Below are positions 11,508 to 21,449 of a stretch of 64,000 bases of DNA, piece after piece. Numbering within the stretch: position 1 is the first letter of the stretch; each line of letters opens with the position of its first letter. The stretch lies in assembly GCA_027257055.1 (NCBI GenBank), contig JAPVLO010000056.1:1302001-1366000 (forward strand). Direction: 5' to 3'. The stretch comes from Cephalopachus bancanus. Lineage: Eukaryota > Chordata > Mammalia > Primates > Tarsiidae. The position numbers were made by a program, and so were the translations under genes. The notes beneath the pieces are model-generated. The model was given only the letters and a program-made list of their open reading frames with translations, was not told the DNA's origin and made no database searches.

Positions 11508-12975
11508 TAATATTCAATAAATGGTGCTGGAAAAACTGGCTGACCACATGCAGAAGATTAAAACAAGACACCTACCTATCATCATACACAAATATCAACT
11601 CTAACTATATCAAAGAGCTAAACGTAAAACCTCAAACTATAAGAAACTTTGAAAATTCAGGACACACTCTTATAGAAATTGGAACTGGCAACCAATTCTT
11701 GATCAAAACCCCAAGTGCCCATACCATAAGAGATAAGACAGATAAGTGGGACCTCATCAAACTGACAAGTTTCTACAAAGCCAAAGAAACCATCAAGAGA
11801 GCAGGGAGACAGCTCACAGAATGGGAAAAAATATTTGCCAACTGTATATCTGACAAAGGCCTAACATCTATGATCTGCAAGGAACTCAAATGTGCCCAGA
11901 ATAAAAAATCAATCAGCCCCACTAAAAGTGGGCAAAAGATATGAATAGACACTTCTCAAAAGAAGACATGTAGCCAAGAGATACATGAAAAAATGCTCAG
12001 CCTCACTAATCATCAAAGCAATGCAAATTAAAACCACACTGAGATATTACCTAACTCCAGTCAGGATGGCCATCATCAATAACTCAAAAAACAACAGATA
12101 CTTCAGAGGATGCCATTTCTACACTGTTGGTGGGAGTGTAAACTAGTACAACTTCTGTGAAAAACAGTGTGGTGATTTCTAAAAGATCTAAAAATCGACC
12201 TTCCATATGACCCCACAATCCCTCTGCTAGGAATATACCTGGAGGAACACAAATCACTCTATGAAAAAGATACTTGCACATGCATGTTTATTTATTTATT
12301 TTTTTGAGTTGGGGGTCTCACTTTGTTGCCCAGACTGGAGTGCAGTGGCCGCTCCCGGCCACCGCAGCCTCGACCTGCTGGGCTCTGGTGATCCTTCTGC
12401 CTCAGCCTTCCGAGTAGCTGGAATTACTGGCATGCGCTACCATGCCCGGCTGTTTTTTTTTTATTTATTGTAGAGATGACGTCTCGCTGCCCAGGCGGGT
12501 CTCGAACCCACGGGCTCGGGCAATCCACTCACCTCAGCCTCCCAAAGGCGCGGGATTACAGGCTGAGCCACCGAGCCCGGCTCACATGCATGTTTATTGC
12601 AGCATTATTCACAAAAGCAAAAACATGGAACCAACCCTGCTGCCCATTGAAAAAGGATTGGATAAGAAAATGTGGTACATATACATGAAATATTACATAG
12701 CGATAAAGAAGGACTTCGCAGTCACTTGGATGGACTTAGAGTCTACAATACTGAATGATCTATTACAGAAACAAAGAACTGAGTACCACATGTTCTCACT
12801 CATAAGCAGACCTTGAACAATTGTCATAATACTATAAGAAAGGGATTGGCAGTAGTGGGAAACTGCCAGAGGAAGGCGGGGTGGGGAACACACTTCATCA
12901 ACAAGGGTACCTGCATAGTGAACATTTGTATACCTAGCCCTGAATTGTACCCTATCTTTACAAAAACATTTTTAA
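11508..12975 (+). mobile_element. L1, 5'-truncated, split by an Alu
   Basis: It opens in ORF2 at 'ttcaataaatggtgctggaaaaactgg' and runs through the ORF2 C-terminus to the 3' UTR, ending 'cctgaattgtaccctatctttac' with an A-rich tail. The frame is broken into short pieces, so no working protein remains. An Alu sits at 12293-12582 with 16-bp TSDs. The 3' end abuts the MPPE1 pseudogene, which runs in the opposite direction. I found no matching TSD for the L1. Confidence 0.88.
12277..12598 (-). repeat. Young-type Alu with 16-bp TSDs, inside L1
   Basis: The identical 16-mers cacatgcatgtttatt (12277-12292 and 12583-12598) bracket a full-length Alu body at 12293-12582. It belongs to the younger class here: it lacks the acttgg segment after the left B-box region, carries the T-arm-like hairpin at 12495-12511 and the perfect right-arm hairpin at 12345-12362. 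Confidence 0.95.
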
Positions 12976-14500
12976 AAAAATGCAAGCACTGCTCGCTCTT
13001 CACCTTATCTTATACTTTCTGGGCAGGTTCTACCCAAAAGGAAAAGGTGAGGCTAACAACTCAAAGTGAGCAAGTGTGTACCACCAGGGACCCAGCTGCC
13101 CTGCAGTAGATGGTCAGAACCGTGTCCTAGAGCGGGAGGTAGCACTTGGAGAGGGCATGGTCAGTGGGCATTATGCTGCATGATGAAACTGGGGTTGTTT
13201 CTGTTCCTCCAACTGAAAGACAGGATGCTGAATTCAGGGAGTCCTCTCCCGTGGAGCACCTTGCAGGCACTGTGCGTATGGCTGCTGAGGACCAGGCGTG
13301 GCTGGAGCCACCACAGCAGTTTTTGTGAAGCCTTGCTAGAAAGTACATCATATTTCTCCTCAAATGGGATTTTCCTTTCCTCGGAAGGAGCAGCGTCATC
13401 TTCAGAACAATTAGCATCACTTCTCCAATAGAGCAGAAAATTCAGCAAGAGGACAGGGATGGATGTGGGTAGCAGCTGCCTGCGTTGGCACTGGTTGGAA
13501 CCATGTTTCTGTTGGGAGCAATTCAGCCTGTGGGAAATTTCAATGAGTTTAGCTTCTGCTTCAGAACAGATGCCACAGCCATCCCCTTCCAGCATGATGC
13601 TGTTGACCATCACAAAGTTAATGCTTTTCCAAGAAAGCAGCCTTTCAGAGTTGAAAACTTCCCCAAATCGTTTTACTTTGTATGTGCTCCTCGCATAGTG
13701 GAAGCCAATGCCATGGTTGCCAGCGACTACCTTCAGCTGCATGTGACTTGGGTGTCTGAAGATTTTCTGAAACCATGCCACATCATCCACCCAGGTCTGG
13801 GCAGAGCTTCACTTCCCTTCATCAAAGACATCTCGCAGAATGAAGAGACTTCTGACTGCAGCAGCCATAGTGCCCTGTGAAAGGCTCTCTCCATTTGCCA
13901 TTTCCTTCATAATTTGTCTAGCCAGTGGCCTCAGACTCCCCCAAGCAGGTGTATCAGCCAGAAACATGACTTTCAGCACAGGCGCAAGTGTGGCTCATTC
14001 ACCATCGTAGGCTGGAGTTTTCACCTCAAGTCAATTACACCAAAAGAACACTAAGTAATAGATTAAAAATTCACAAAATAGAAGCACAGCAAAGACGACA
14101 GTTATGAGTCTCTACAGCAAGAACGCCTCCTCTTCAATGGACAAAAATACTGCCTTCTAAACCCTGGTCTGATCATAGCCATTTCCCCAGCCCAGAAGTT
14201 GCCAGCAACCAGGAGTCCAATTCATCAAGAGATCACCATGAGAAAACTGCAGAATGCTGGATAGCAAATAGAGTATTCGCATCTCAGCTGTGTATTCTTG
14301 GCTGCAGTGGGCTCTACTCTGTGCCATCAAGGTGCTCTGTTGATTCTCCTATCCACTGGAGTCATTAGACTGTCATGTCATGGAACCCTGGGAAGTCGCT
14401 GCAGAAGGCAGAGAGAGGAGAGAGGTATCTGGAGACATCAGAAAGAGATGCATGCTCCCAGGATGGCTCACGGACTGGGGTGCAGCAGCAGCTGACACCA
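12976..14500 (-). pseudogene. MPPE1: MPPE1 processed pseudogene (metallophosphoesterase 1 / PGAP5)
   Basis: MPPE1 (PGAP5) is a Golgi/ER-exit membrane metallophosphoesterase that removes an ethanolamine-phosphate from GPI anchors. On the minus strand a complete but broken copy runs from an ATG equivalent at 14182 (MAMI) to a stop at 13000, about the length of the usual 396-codon frame, with no introns. The N-terminal membrane segment is recognisable (VVFAVLLFCEFLIYYL) and the last residues still align. In-frame stops occur early, after the WCN equivalent and after FDEGK, and a frameshift follows NNPSFIM. Metal-site motifs are damaged: LADTH reads LADTP, GNHD reads GNHG, and GHTH reads SHTH. 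A 209-codon open piece remains at 13161-13790. 14183-14500 is probably 5' UTR. It is a non-functional retrocopy. The gene identity comes from memory of the human protein. Confidence 0.9.
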
Positions 14501-15820
14501 GATATTAATTTTCTATCAACATTTTTACATACCATATCCTACTCTTAGAAATTCATAGTGCAAATTAGTAGATAAAAGTTCTAAGAAGTCCTTCAGAAAA
14601 GAGAGATTTGTTTTGCCTTATCTAAAATAGCATTTCCCCATCCTACTTGACCATGGCACTCTTTTGTATATCCAATGTTCCAGAAAACAAGCCTTAGAAA
14701 ACGGACTTATTACAAATTTTATAACATAAAAAGAATTTTCCTTGTATTGATTGCTAAAAGAAAGTATGCTGCATAGCAAGAGGTTGGAAGAGTTGTTAAG
14801 AAAACTGCTCTCTTGGCAAGGAAATATACTTGGCATTTCTGTCGTTAAGATAACCACATTTGCTCTAGGGTGTGTGTGTGGGGGATGGAGCAGGGGGATC
14901 TCAGATTCCAAATTTGCTTTTCACTTTGATTTCTCCTTTAAATATGATTCTTTTCTTTCAAAAGCATGGACTTCTTTGTTGCTGCTTCTGTTGAAGCCCA
15001 TAAATCCAAGTGGCAGCTGTGATATTTAGAAGCACAAAATACGGGGGAAAAGGTTCAACAGTTTTCTCAATGCTAATGGCAGCCAAGGGCTGAGCTGTGT
15101 GTGTCATAAATGGTAAGGCTGTCCAAAGGGGGGGGAAAATTCTTTGTAGGCAGTTTTATCCCCTTTTAAATTTTTTGATTTTAAAGAGTAGAATCCTTCA
15201 GTAGCAGAAGCAGTTGCAATCAAACTCCACCTGTTTTTTATATCTCACAGCTCCTTGGGGAACAAAGCAAATGAAGATGACCCAGAGAAAAAAAAAAGGA
15301 GTAGTGATGCCAAGTACTTAGCAGAACTACTCTCCGAGAGGCGTACTACGTGGAGGCCCTTTTCTTTTTATAACCATTTCGGTGTCTCTTGCCCCATGAA
15401 ATGACTCTTGAAAAGTCTCCTTTTCTGCAGCCATAAATGCCTCTACTATGATCCTCAGGAAAACACTCATAAAACACACTCATGTGAGGAATTCAATGTT
15501 ATTTGTCTCAGGAGTCCCCAGTCCACTGCATACACAGGCGCAGACCTATGTTGAATACCAAGGCATTTGGAAATAGTACACTCCGACACTCTCAATGTTT
15601 TGTAAAATTATAAAACACTTGCTGAAGCAGAGTGACAAAGACGCTTTTATTGGTTAAAGTTTTTGTTTTCATTTTATTCACTGTGCTTGATAAGTAGGTA
15701 GACTTCTAAATACAAAACAGAAGTTAATTTTAAAATGTTGCTGGTAACACTCTGATGAGGACAAAATACCACTACTGAGATAGGCCTTCCAAGAATCAGC
15801 ATTGTGCATTTTATCCCACT
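14501..15820. other. Unassigned intergenic DNA
   Basis: No gene or confident repeat was found. The stretch has short G-runs (gtgtgtgtggggga near 14870, ggggggggaaaa near 15128) and an A-rich run near 15289. Frames of 92-97 codons on both strands near 14618-15029 look like chance. Confidence 0.4.
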
Positions 15821-15824
15821 AAAT

Positions 15825-15965
15825 TCTTACAGTACCCCCATAAGGCAATTTTTGTTCCCATTTTACATATGAGGAAAATAGATCTCAGAGGCTAAGGGGT
15901 CACAGAACTAGGAAACGCTGGAGCCAATGTTTGAAACCAGGTTTGCAACAACTCCAAGCGTGTAC
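15825..15965 (-). repeat. MIR SINE
   Basis: Reverse-MIR phrases appear: 'cattttacatatgaggaaaatagatctcagag', 'gggtcacagaactagg', 'ggagccaatgtttgaaaccagg'. Confidence 0.65.
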
Positions 15966-16636
15966 TAGGAAGGCTGAGAGGGTGGGAACACGTTTAGGTC
16001 ACGTTACCTATGAGCTAACATCTGCATAAAGATATGAAGGACAGGAGCTCAAAGTCAATGTGGAAAGGGTTCCCCCAAAGGATATCAGAATAGGGAAGCA
16101 TGAATAAAATCACACTGACTGAAATTGGGGCCATGAATGCAATCTGTCGACTGCATTGGGGAATAGTAAACAGGGGTGCGATGGCACTAAAAGAGATGGG
16201 GGGGGAATTGGCAGGATCTAAACAATGTGAGGTTCTGTAGAGCATGCTAAGGGAAATCCGTTACTTGGACTAGGTGGTACAAGTGGGTAGATTTGAGACA
16301 TATTGTTTTTGTTGAACAGATAGAATTTGGTGATGCTTTAAAGGTTGGGCGGATAGGGAGGAATCACTAGGTCAAAGGCCTTGTCTCTGATGATGGAGAA
16401 GAATTGGGAAGAGCAGAGGTTTTAGAGGCGGAAATCAAGAGTTATCTTTGGGGAATTGAATTAGCTAGTGTCCAGTTTTAAAAAAAAGAATCAGAAACTA
16501 CTAGTTATTTCTCCCAAAGAAAATCGTGTTGCAGAACAATGGCCACAGAGTTCAGGGTGCATAATAACTTTTGTAGCCCTTGGTACTTTTGCTTTCTTGG
16601 GCCCATTTCCTCCATAAAAAATTAAAATTAAAAATA

Positions 16637-16955
16637 CTTTATGAGCCAGGCTCAGTGGCTCAGCCTGTAATCCCGCGCCTTTGGGAGGCTGAGGTGAGTG
16701 GATTGCCCGAGCCCGCGGGTTCGAGACCTGCCTGGGCAGGTGAGACCTCTACAATAAAATCAAAAAATCAGCTGGGCATGGTAGCGTGCGCCTGTAATTC
16801 CGGCTACTTGGAAGGCTAAGGTGGAAGGATCGCCAGAGCCCAGCAGATCGAGGTTGCAGTGGCCAGGAGCGGCCACTGCACTCCAGTCTGGGTGACAGAG
16901 TGAGACTCCAACTCAAAAAAAACCAACCCCCTCCTCCCCAAAAAACCCTTTATGA
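16637..16955 (+). repeat. Young-type Alu with 8-bp TSD
   Basis: A full-length dimeric Alu body runs from about 16645 to 16920, followed by an A/C-rich tail. The sequence ctttatga occurs at 16637-16644 and again at 16948-16955. It has the T-arm-like hairpin at 16715-16731 and a right-arm hairpin near 16859-16880. Confidence 0.9.
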
Positions 16956-17099
16956 CCATATTGGTATAATGACAGCTATAATCTAAGCTGGATTTATTGT
17001 TATAGATTCATTTTTTTTCTACTGGCTAAAACATACATTTAAAACGTTTCTAGGGCCCATAAAAGTAGTGTGCACCAAGACACTGCCTGCTGTTCTGTG

Positions 17100-17520
17100 A
17101 GTGATGGCTAAGTTGGCCCTAACAGCGGTGTTAAAAGGAGGGAAAACAAAGGGGGAATGGGGTATTGCATTAGATCAGGAAGCTGCTGCCACCAATGGGC
17201 TGGAGCTCGTGAGCTACACAACCACTGATGCTGCTCTGAGTTGAAGCCTCACTGCTTTCTCTACTTCGGCTGCAACTTTTGTTACTGCTGTTGCTTAAAG
17301 TGCATCTGAAATTTGCTGGAATTGTGGCTGCTGCCACTGAGCAGGAACCATCAGAGTTGCCATTGCCAGAAGTGCCGCCAGTTGCTGAATGAGTTTCGAT
17401 TTCTTCTCTCTTCTCATCTCCATACAAAAGGTCTTGTTGACAAAACCTGACAATAAGCCAGCAGACTTGGGAGTCTGAGGGATATCATTTGTAGGCTTTC
17501 AGTCCTAGCCGGACAGGAGA
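17100..17520 (-). pseudogene. Unidentified retrocopy-like coding stretch
   Basis: On the minus strand a Ser/Gly-rich frame runs to a stop at about 17168. It contains QQDLLYGDEKREEIETHS, then SRSRESSEASTQSSISG, and ends QPIGGSSFLI. Upstream the same frame continues to about 17510 with one stop. Downstream sequence on the minus strand looks like a 3' UTR. It is inserted within an L2. It probably represents a processed pseudogene, but I do not recognise the parent. Confidence 0.35.
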
Positions 17521-18339
17521 ACCCAAGAAAACAGATGCAGGATGAGTCAACCAGTAAATATCTGGCATATGCATGTTAAGTTTGAGATGTCTGTGAAACA
17601 TTCTGATGGAAATGTCAGGTGAGAGCACTTTGAAGGGAGTATGGAGAAAGAAGAGGGGAACAACTAAGATTAGGAACTAAGATCATCAATATTTCCATCA
17701 ATTATAAGAAAAGAAACTGGCAGAGGAGACCGGGAAGTCCAAGGGGAAAAGCAGCCAAACGTGGAACCTAAGAAGGGAGAATGTTTCTAGGGAAAAAAAA
17801 AAAAAAAATCAACTGTGTTAAATACTGCTGAAAGGCTGAAGAAGATGAAAGCATGAAGATGTGATTGGATTTCACATCTGGCCATTTTTGGTAGCCTTGA
17901 TGAGGGTAATTTCAGTTGTGCACAGAAGCCAAAATGGCTTCATGTTTTCTGATATACTTTGTGAAAACCTCTGTGATGTGTGGATTACTCCCTTACATAT
18001 CTACTGAATGATGGAATAAACTTCCAAACTCAGATTTCTGATGAGCTCAGTCCTCTTTCTACTATCTCAAAAATTCATAAAATACTTACTGTCCTTCCTT
18101 TTTAAGCAATAACATTGAAAAATAGAAGATTTCAATCCTTTCTTGCAGAAATTCTGGCCACGTGCAACTGGGACCCCATGGAATCTCAAATTAAAAAATA
18201 TTCTTAGATACAAAATTCTAAGGCCTCTAGGATTTCTCATTGAGAGGCACTTTGAGTGCTTACAGATGGAAACCAGAAGTAGGTATGGTCTTCTCATTAC
18301 CACCTCCTCAACACTTATTTTATCATCCTTTCTTTAAAG

Positions 18340-18730
18340 AACAGGGAAGGTTTGGTGTTCTGATCCCTTTATTTTAAGGCAATGGCAGGGAACGGTAGAT
18401 CACATATGTCAGCGAAAAAATCCAAGGAAGCTATTGCATGCTAGTCAGTCTTCAAAAGATGAAAGGTCAAGTAATAACTGGTGAGGTGAGAGGAGCTGCA
18501 AAAGAGGAAAATGAAAATCTATTGAAAAATGAGGAGTTACCCTTTGGAAGACTAAGAAGCTGAGAAAAGCCCCAGGGGAATAGTCTCAGCTTATTCTATA
18601 AAAGTCCATGGAATTGCTAGAGGCACCAGCAGGAATATTAATGTAGAGGAAGAGTCCAAAGAAGAATGACATTTTGTCATCTCTGAGACCTTAAATTATC
18701 TGGGAAAACCAAGTTTCATACATTCTAATT
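18340..18730. other. Unassigned, possibly L2-derived
   Basis: Purine-rich sequence such as 'aaaggtcaagtaataactgg' hints at continuing antisense L2, but no phrase is decisive. Confidence 0.25.
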
Positions 18731-19410
18731 CCTTAGTTTGTCTTTGGCCTGAATTGCAGCAGTGGTCTCCTTACAATCTCCCTAACTTTGGCCCCCCTCA
18801 TTATGACTCTCTACACTATAGTGAAGATGGTATTCCAAAAACACAAGTTTAACCACCTGTTTAAACCCTCTAATGTGTCCCATTGCTCTCAGGGTAAAGT
18901 TCAAATTATTTAACATAGTTTGCCTCTCGTATCTTCTCCATTCCTCTCCCGACACACACACATACACACCTCCCTAAAATTCCAACTATAACTATACCCC
19001 ATTTATCCTGGATAATTCTTATCTATCTTTTTATTTTTCTTGCTTTTCTTTCTTTCTCTCTCTCTCTCTCTTTCGAGAAAGCAGGATTTATTGAGAGAAC
19101 AGAAAACTCCCACAGTTGGAGGAGATCCAAAGGGGTTGCCCCCATCTATCTTTTTCATTCCATTTTAAATATCATCCTCTGCAAAACAAATCTCTGATCT
19201 CCAAGACTGGCTTAAGTGCTTCCACTATGTACCTCTATTCCTGCCTTCATATATTTCTCTATATAGATTACTTATTTGCTGGACTTCCCCACTATACTAT
19301 AAACTCTTGAGAGTTGGAACTATGTCTCAATTACTATTATAATTCTAGTGCCTAGCACAATACATGACCCATTACATTAGGGCTCATTGAATGAATAAAC
19401 ATACAAAAAA
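18730..19410 (+). repeat. L2 LINE, 3' end, with a small insertion
   Basis: L2 phrases occur in order: 'agtggtctccttacaatctccctaac', 'ccctctaatgtgtcccattg', then after an insertion at 19033-19143 'ctataaactcttgagagttggaac' and 'agtgcctagcacaatac', ending 'ttgaatgaataaac', the classic L2 terminus. Confidence 0.7.
19021..19155 (-). mobile_element. Minimal polyadenylated retrocopy with 12-bp TSD
   Basis: The 12-mer atctatcttttt occurs at 19021-19032 and 19144-19155. Between them, read on the minus strand, is a body of about 70 nt ending ctcaataaatcctgctttctcg, then an A/G-rich tail. An AATAAA lies about 14 nt before the tail, as in a cleaved and polyadenylated transcript. The body is too short to identify. 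It may be the end of an LTR-driven transcript or of a gene. Confidence 0.65.
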
Positions 19411-19685
19411 GGAAAGAAACAGCTAGAACAATGCTGGGGGCTGAGTTGAGCCTGGAAATGCATCAACAAAGGTGTCCTAAGGCAGGGCAGCCAGGAAGGA
19501 ATCATTTTTGAAAGACCTAAGGTCAGTCAGGAAAACCAGACCATATGTAAGGTCCAAATGTAAGGTCCAAATAGAGTATATAAACCTAAGAAGGAGTTGT
19601 CAAAAAAGAGTCTGGTGAGTTTATGGAAATAATGGAAAAAATACCAGGAATGACTAAAAGAAAGGGGTTTAGGAGGAAGGTGGAT

Positions 19686-20051
19686 GTCTTAGTTTGTATG
19701 AGCTGCCATAACAAAATACTTTAGACTTCATAGCTTGTAAACAACAGAAATTTATTGCTCATAGTTCTGGGCACTGGGAAGTCCAAAATCAAGGCACTGG
19801 CAGAGTCGGTGTCTGGTGCAAGCTCACCTTCTGGTTCATAGATGGTGCCTTCTCTCTGCGTCCTCACATGGTGAAAAGGCAAGGCAATTGTCTGAAGCCT
19901 ATTTTATGAGGGCACTAATCCCATTCATGAAGGTCCTGCCCTCATGACCTAATTGCCTGTTTCCCAAAGGTCAGCCCTCTTAATGCATTACATTGGGGGT
20001 TGGGTTTCAACATATAAATGTTGAGGGGACACATACATTCAGACCATAGCA
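19686..20051 (-). mobile_element. MLT1-type MaLR solo LTR
   Basis: The plus strand reads as reverse MLT1: 'gagctgccataacaaaatac', 'aacaacagaaatttattgctcatag', 'ttcatagatggtgccttctc', 'cctcatgacctaattg', ending 'acattcagaccatagca'. No internal MaLR sequence is present. Confidence 0.8.
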
Positions 20052-20174
20052 GCAGAAAATGATCAGTTTAGGACCCTTTTATATGTCATCATGAAATCTT
20101 ATAGAAGTGAGAAGAGTTTGAAGGAGACAATCTGAGTGGACCTACATATATGCAAGAAAGTATAATAGAGACAA

Positions 20175-20405
20175 TGCAGGGTACTAGAACCAGATTGCTT
20201 GTACCTGTATCCTGGCTTCTCTACCTCTTACTAGCTGTGTGACTTTGAAGAAGTTACTGACCCTTCTGTGTATCAGTTTTCCTCATCTGAAAACAATGAT
20301 ACTAAAATTGCCAACTTTATAAATTCACTTTGATATTCAAATAAGCTGATTTGTGTAAAGTCTCCAAATGTGAGTAATCAGTAAAGGTTAATGATGTCTT
20401 TATAA
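20175..20405 (+). repeat. MIR SINE
   Basis: It contains 'cttactagctgtgtgactttgaagaagttac', 'cagttttcctcatctg' and 'gtaatcagtaaaggtt', following MIR order. Confidence 0.75.
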
Positions 20406-20410
20406 TCAAT

Positions 20411-20998
20411 AACAAGGAGGGACTAAAAAAAATCCTGGAATTTATTTATAAAAAAAAAGTTGTGTATTTATTCTTATGTGTTTCAGCTTCAGAGACCTTC
20501 AAAGTACTTTCCATTTGATGCAATACACCTATCAAGATGCTTTTCCCACTGCTCAAAACAGTTTCTGAACTCATCAGTTTTGATGCCTTTTAGTGCTTCT
20601 GCTGTTTTTTATTTCACCTCTTTCACATCGGCAAATTGTTCCCCTTTGAGGACTTTTTAAAAAAATCTGGGAAGCAAAAAAAAAGTCACTTGGGTTGAGA
20701 TTGGGTGAATAGAGAGGGTGGGGCATGGGGATCATGCCATTTTTGGTAAAAAAAAATGGCTGAACACTCACTGTGGTGTGGGCAGGTGCACTTAGTAAAT
20801 CATCCATCATGAAATGGGCAAATGCACTGAAAGCATCTCCAAAAGAACGTCCCTCTCACTACATAGCCTCTCACTACCATGGTAGCTGGCACACCGATGC
20901 AGAAGGATTCCTAGAACACTTACCTAGTGGGGGAAACCTGTGCTATAAGAGACCCACCCTCCAAAAATAATTCTGGTTTATCTGGGTCCCCCCTTGTA
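20411..20998 (-). mobile_element. Mariner-type DNA transposon, internally deleted
   Basis: The termini are inverted: aacaaggagggac at the left, and at the right, in reverse, tacaaggggggac. On the minus strand the C-terminal part of a mariner transposase is readable: HTTVSVQ, then HPLYSPNLNPSDFF holding the last acidic residue of a DD34D triad, then a TDEFRNCFEQWEKHLD-like end. The frame is broken. About 590 bp remain, against roughly 1.3 kb for a full element, so the first catalytic Asp residues and the DNA-binding domain are gone. Confidence 0.85.
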
Positions 20999-20999
20999 T

Positions 21000-21445
21000 A
21001 CTATATGTGTCCATTCTCTCTGTGTTAATGTCCATATCATGAATTTTAGAAGGTGCCCCTTTGTTTGACATATGGTATACCGTATCTCAGACTATCTTTT
21101 TCGCCATACCTAAAAGTTCTTTCCACAGCAACAAACACTTGGATGGGATATATTTAGAAGTTTAAGATAAGACATTATTTAAAAGCATTTTAATGAAACT
21201 GCCAAGGCCCTGTCCCATTTCTTTTCATTCTGCTTGCTATGGCTGGGGACAAGGAACATCATTTCCTCCTTACTCAGTAGTCTACAGTTTCCCTCCTTGA
21301 GGGTGCTGAGGCATACTCAGCAGGATTTCGGACTCAGTGGCAAAAGCTTTATTTCGGTATTGGGTCCCAACCAGAATGGTGCCACTTCATTTTCTAGAGA
21401 TAATACTGGCAAGGATATAGATATTTTGTGTTTTTTCACACAAAA
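21000..21445. other. Unassigned intergenic DNA
   Basis: No gene or repeat was recognised between the mariner remnant and the GC-rich island. Confidence 0.4.
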
Positions 21446-21449
21446 AATC

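Larger units (their letters stand above)
16280..18000 (-). repeat. L2 LINE, interrupted
   Basis: The plus strand carries antisense L2 in two parts: 16290-16460 (the 'gaatcactaggtcaaagg...tgatggagaagaattggg' region, from the palm of the reverse transcriptase) and 17545-17930 ('catgttaagtttgagatg', 'ctgtgttaaatactgctg', 'gccttgatgagggtaatttcag'). The gap holds an Alu and an unidentified mRNA-like insert. The two parts are collinear with a single L2. Confidence 0.65.

Noticed and set aside
13161..13790. 209-codon open frame on the minus strand as a functional gene
   Set aside because: It is the middle of the MPPE1 retrocopy. The frame is closed by stops upstream, shifts before the C-terminus, and has lost metal-binding residues.
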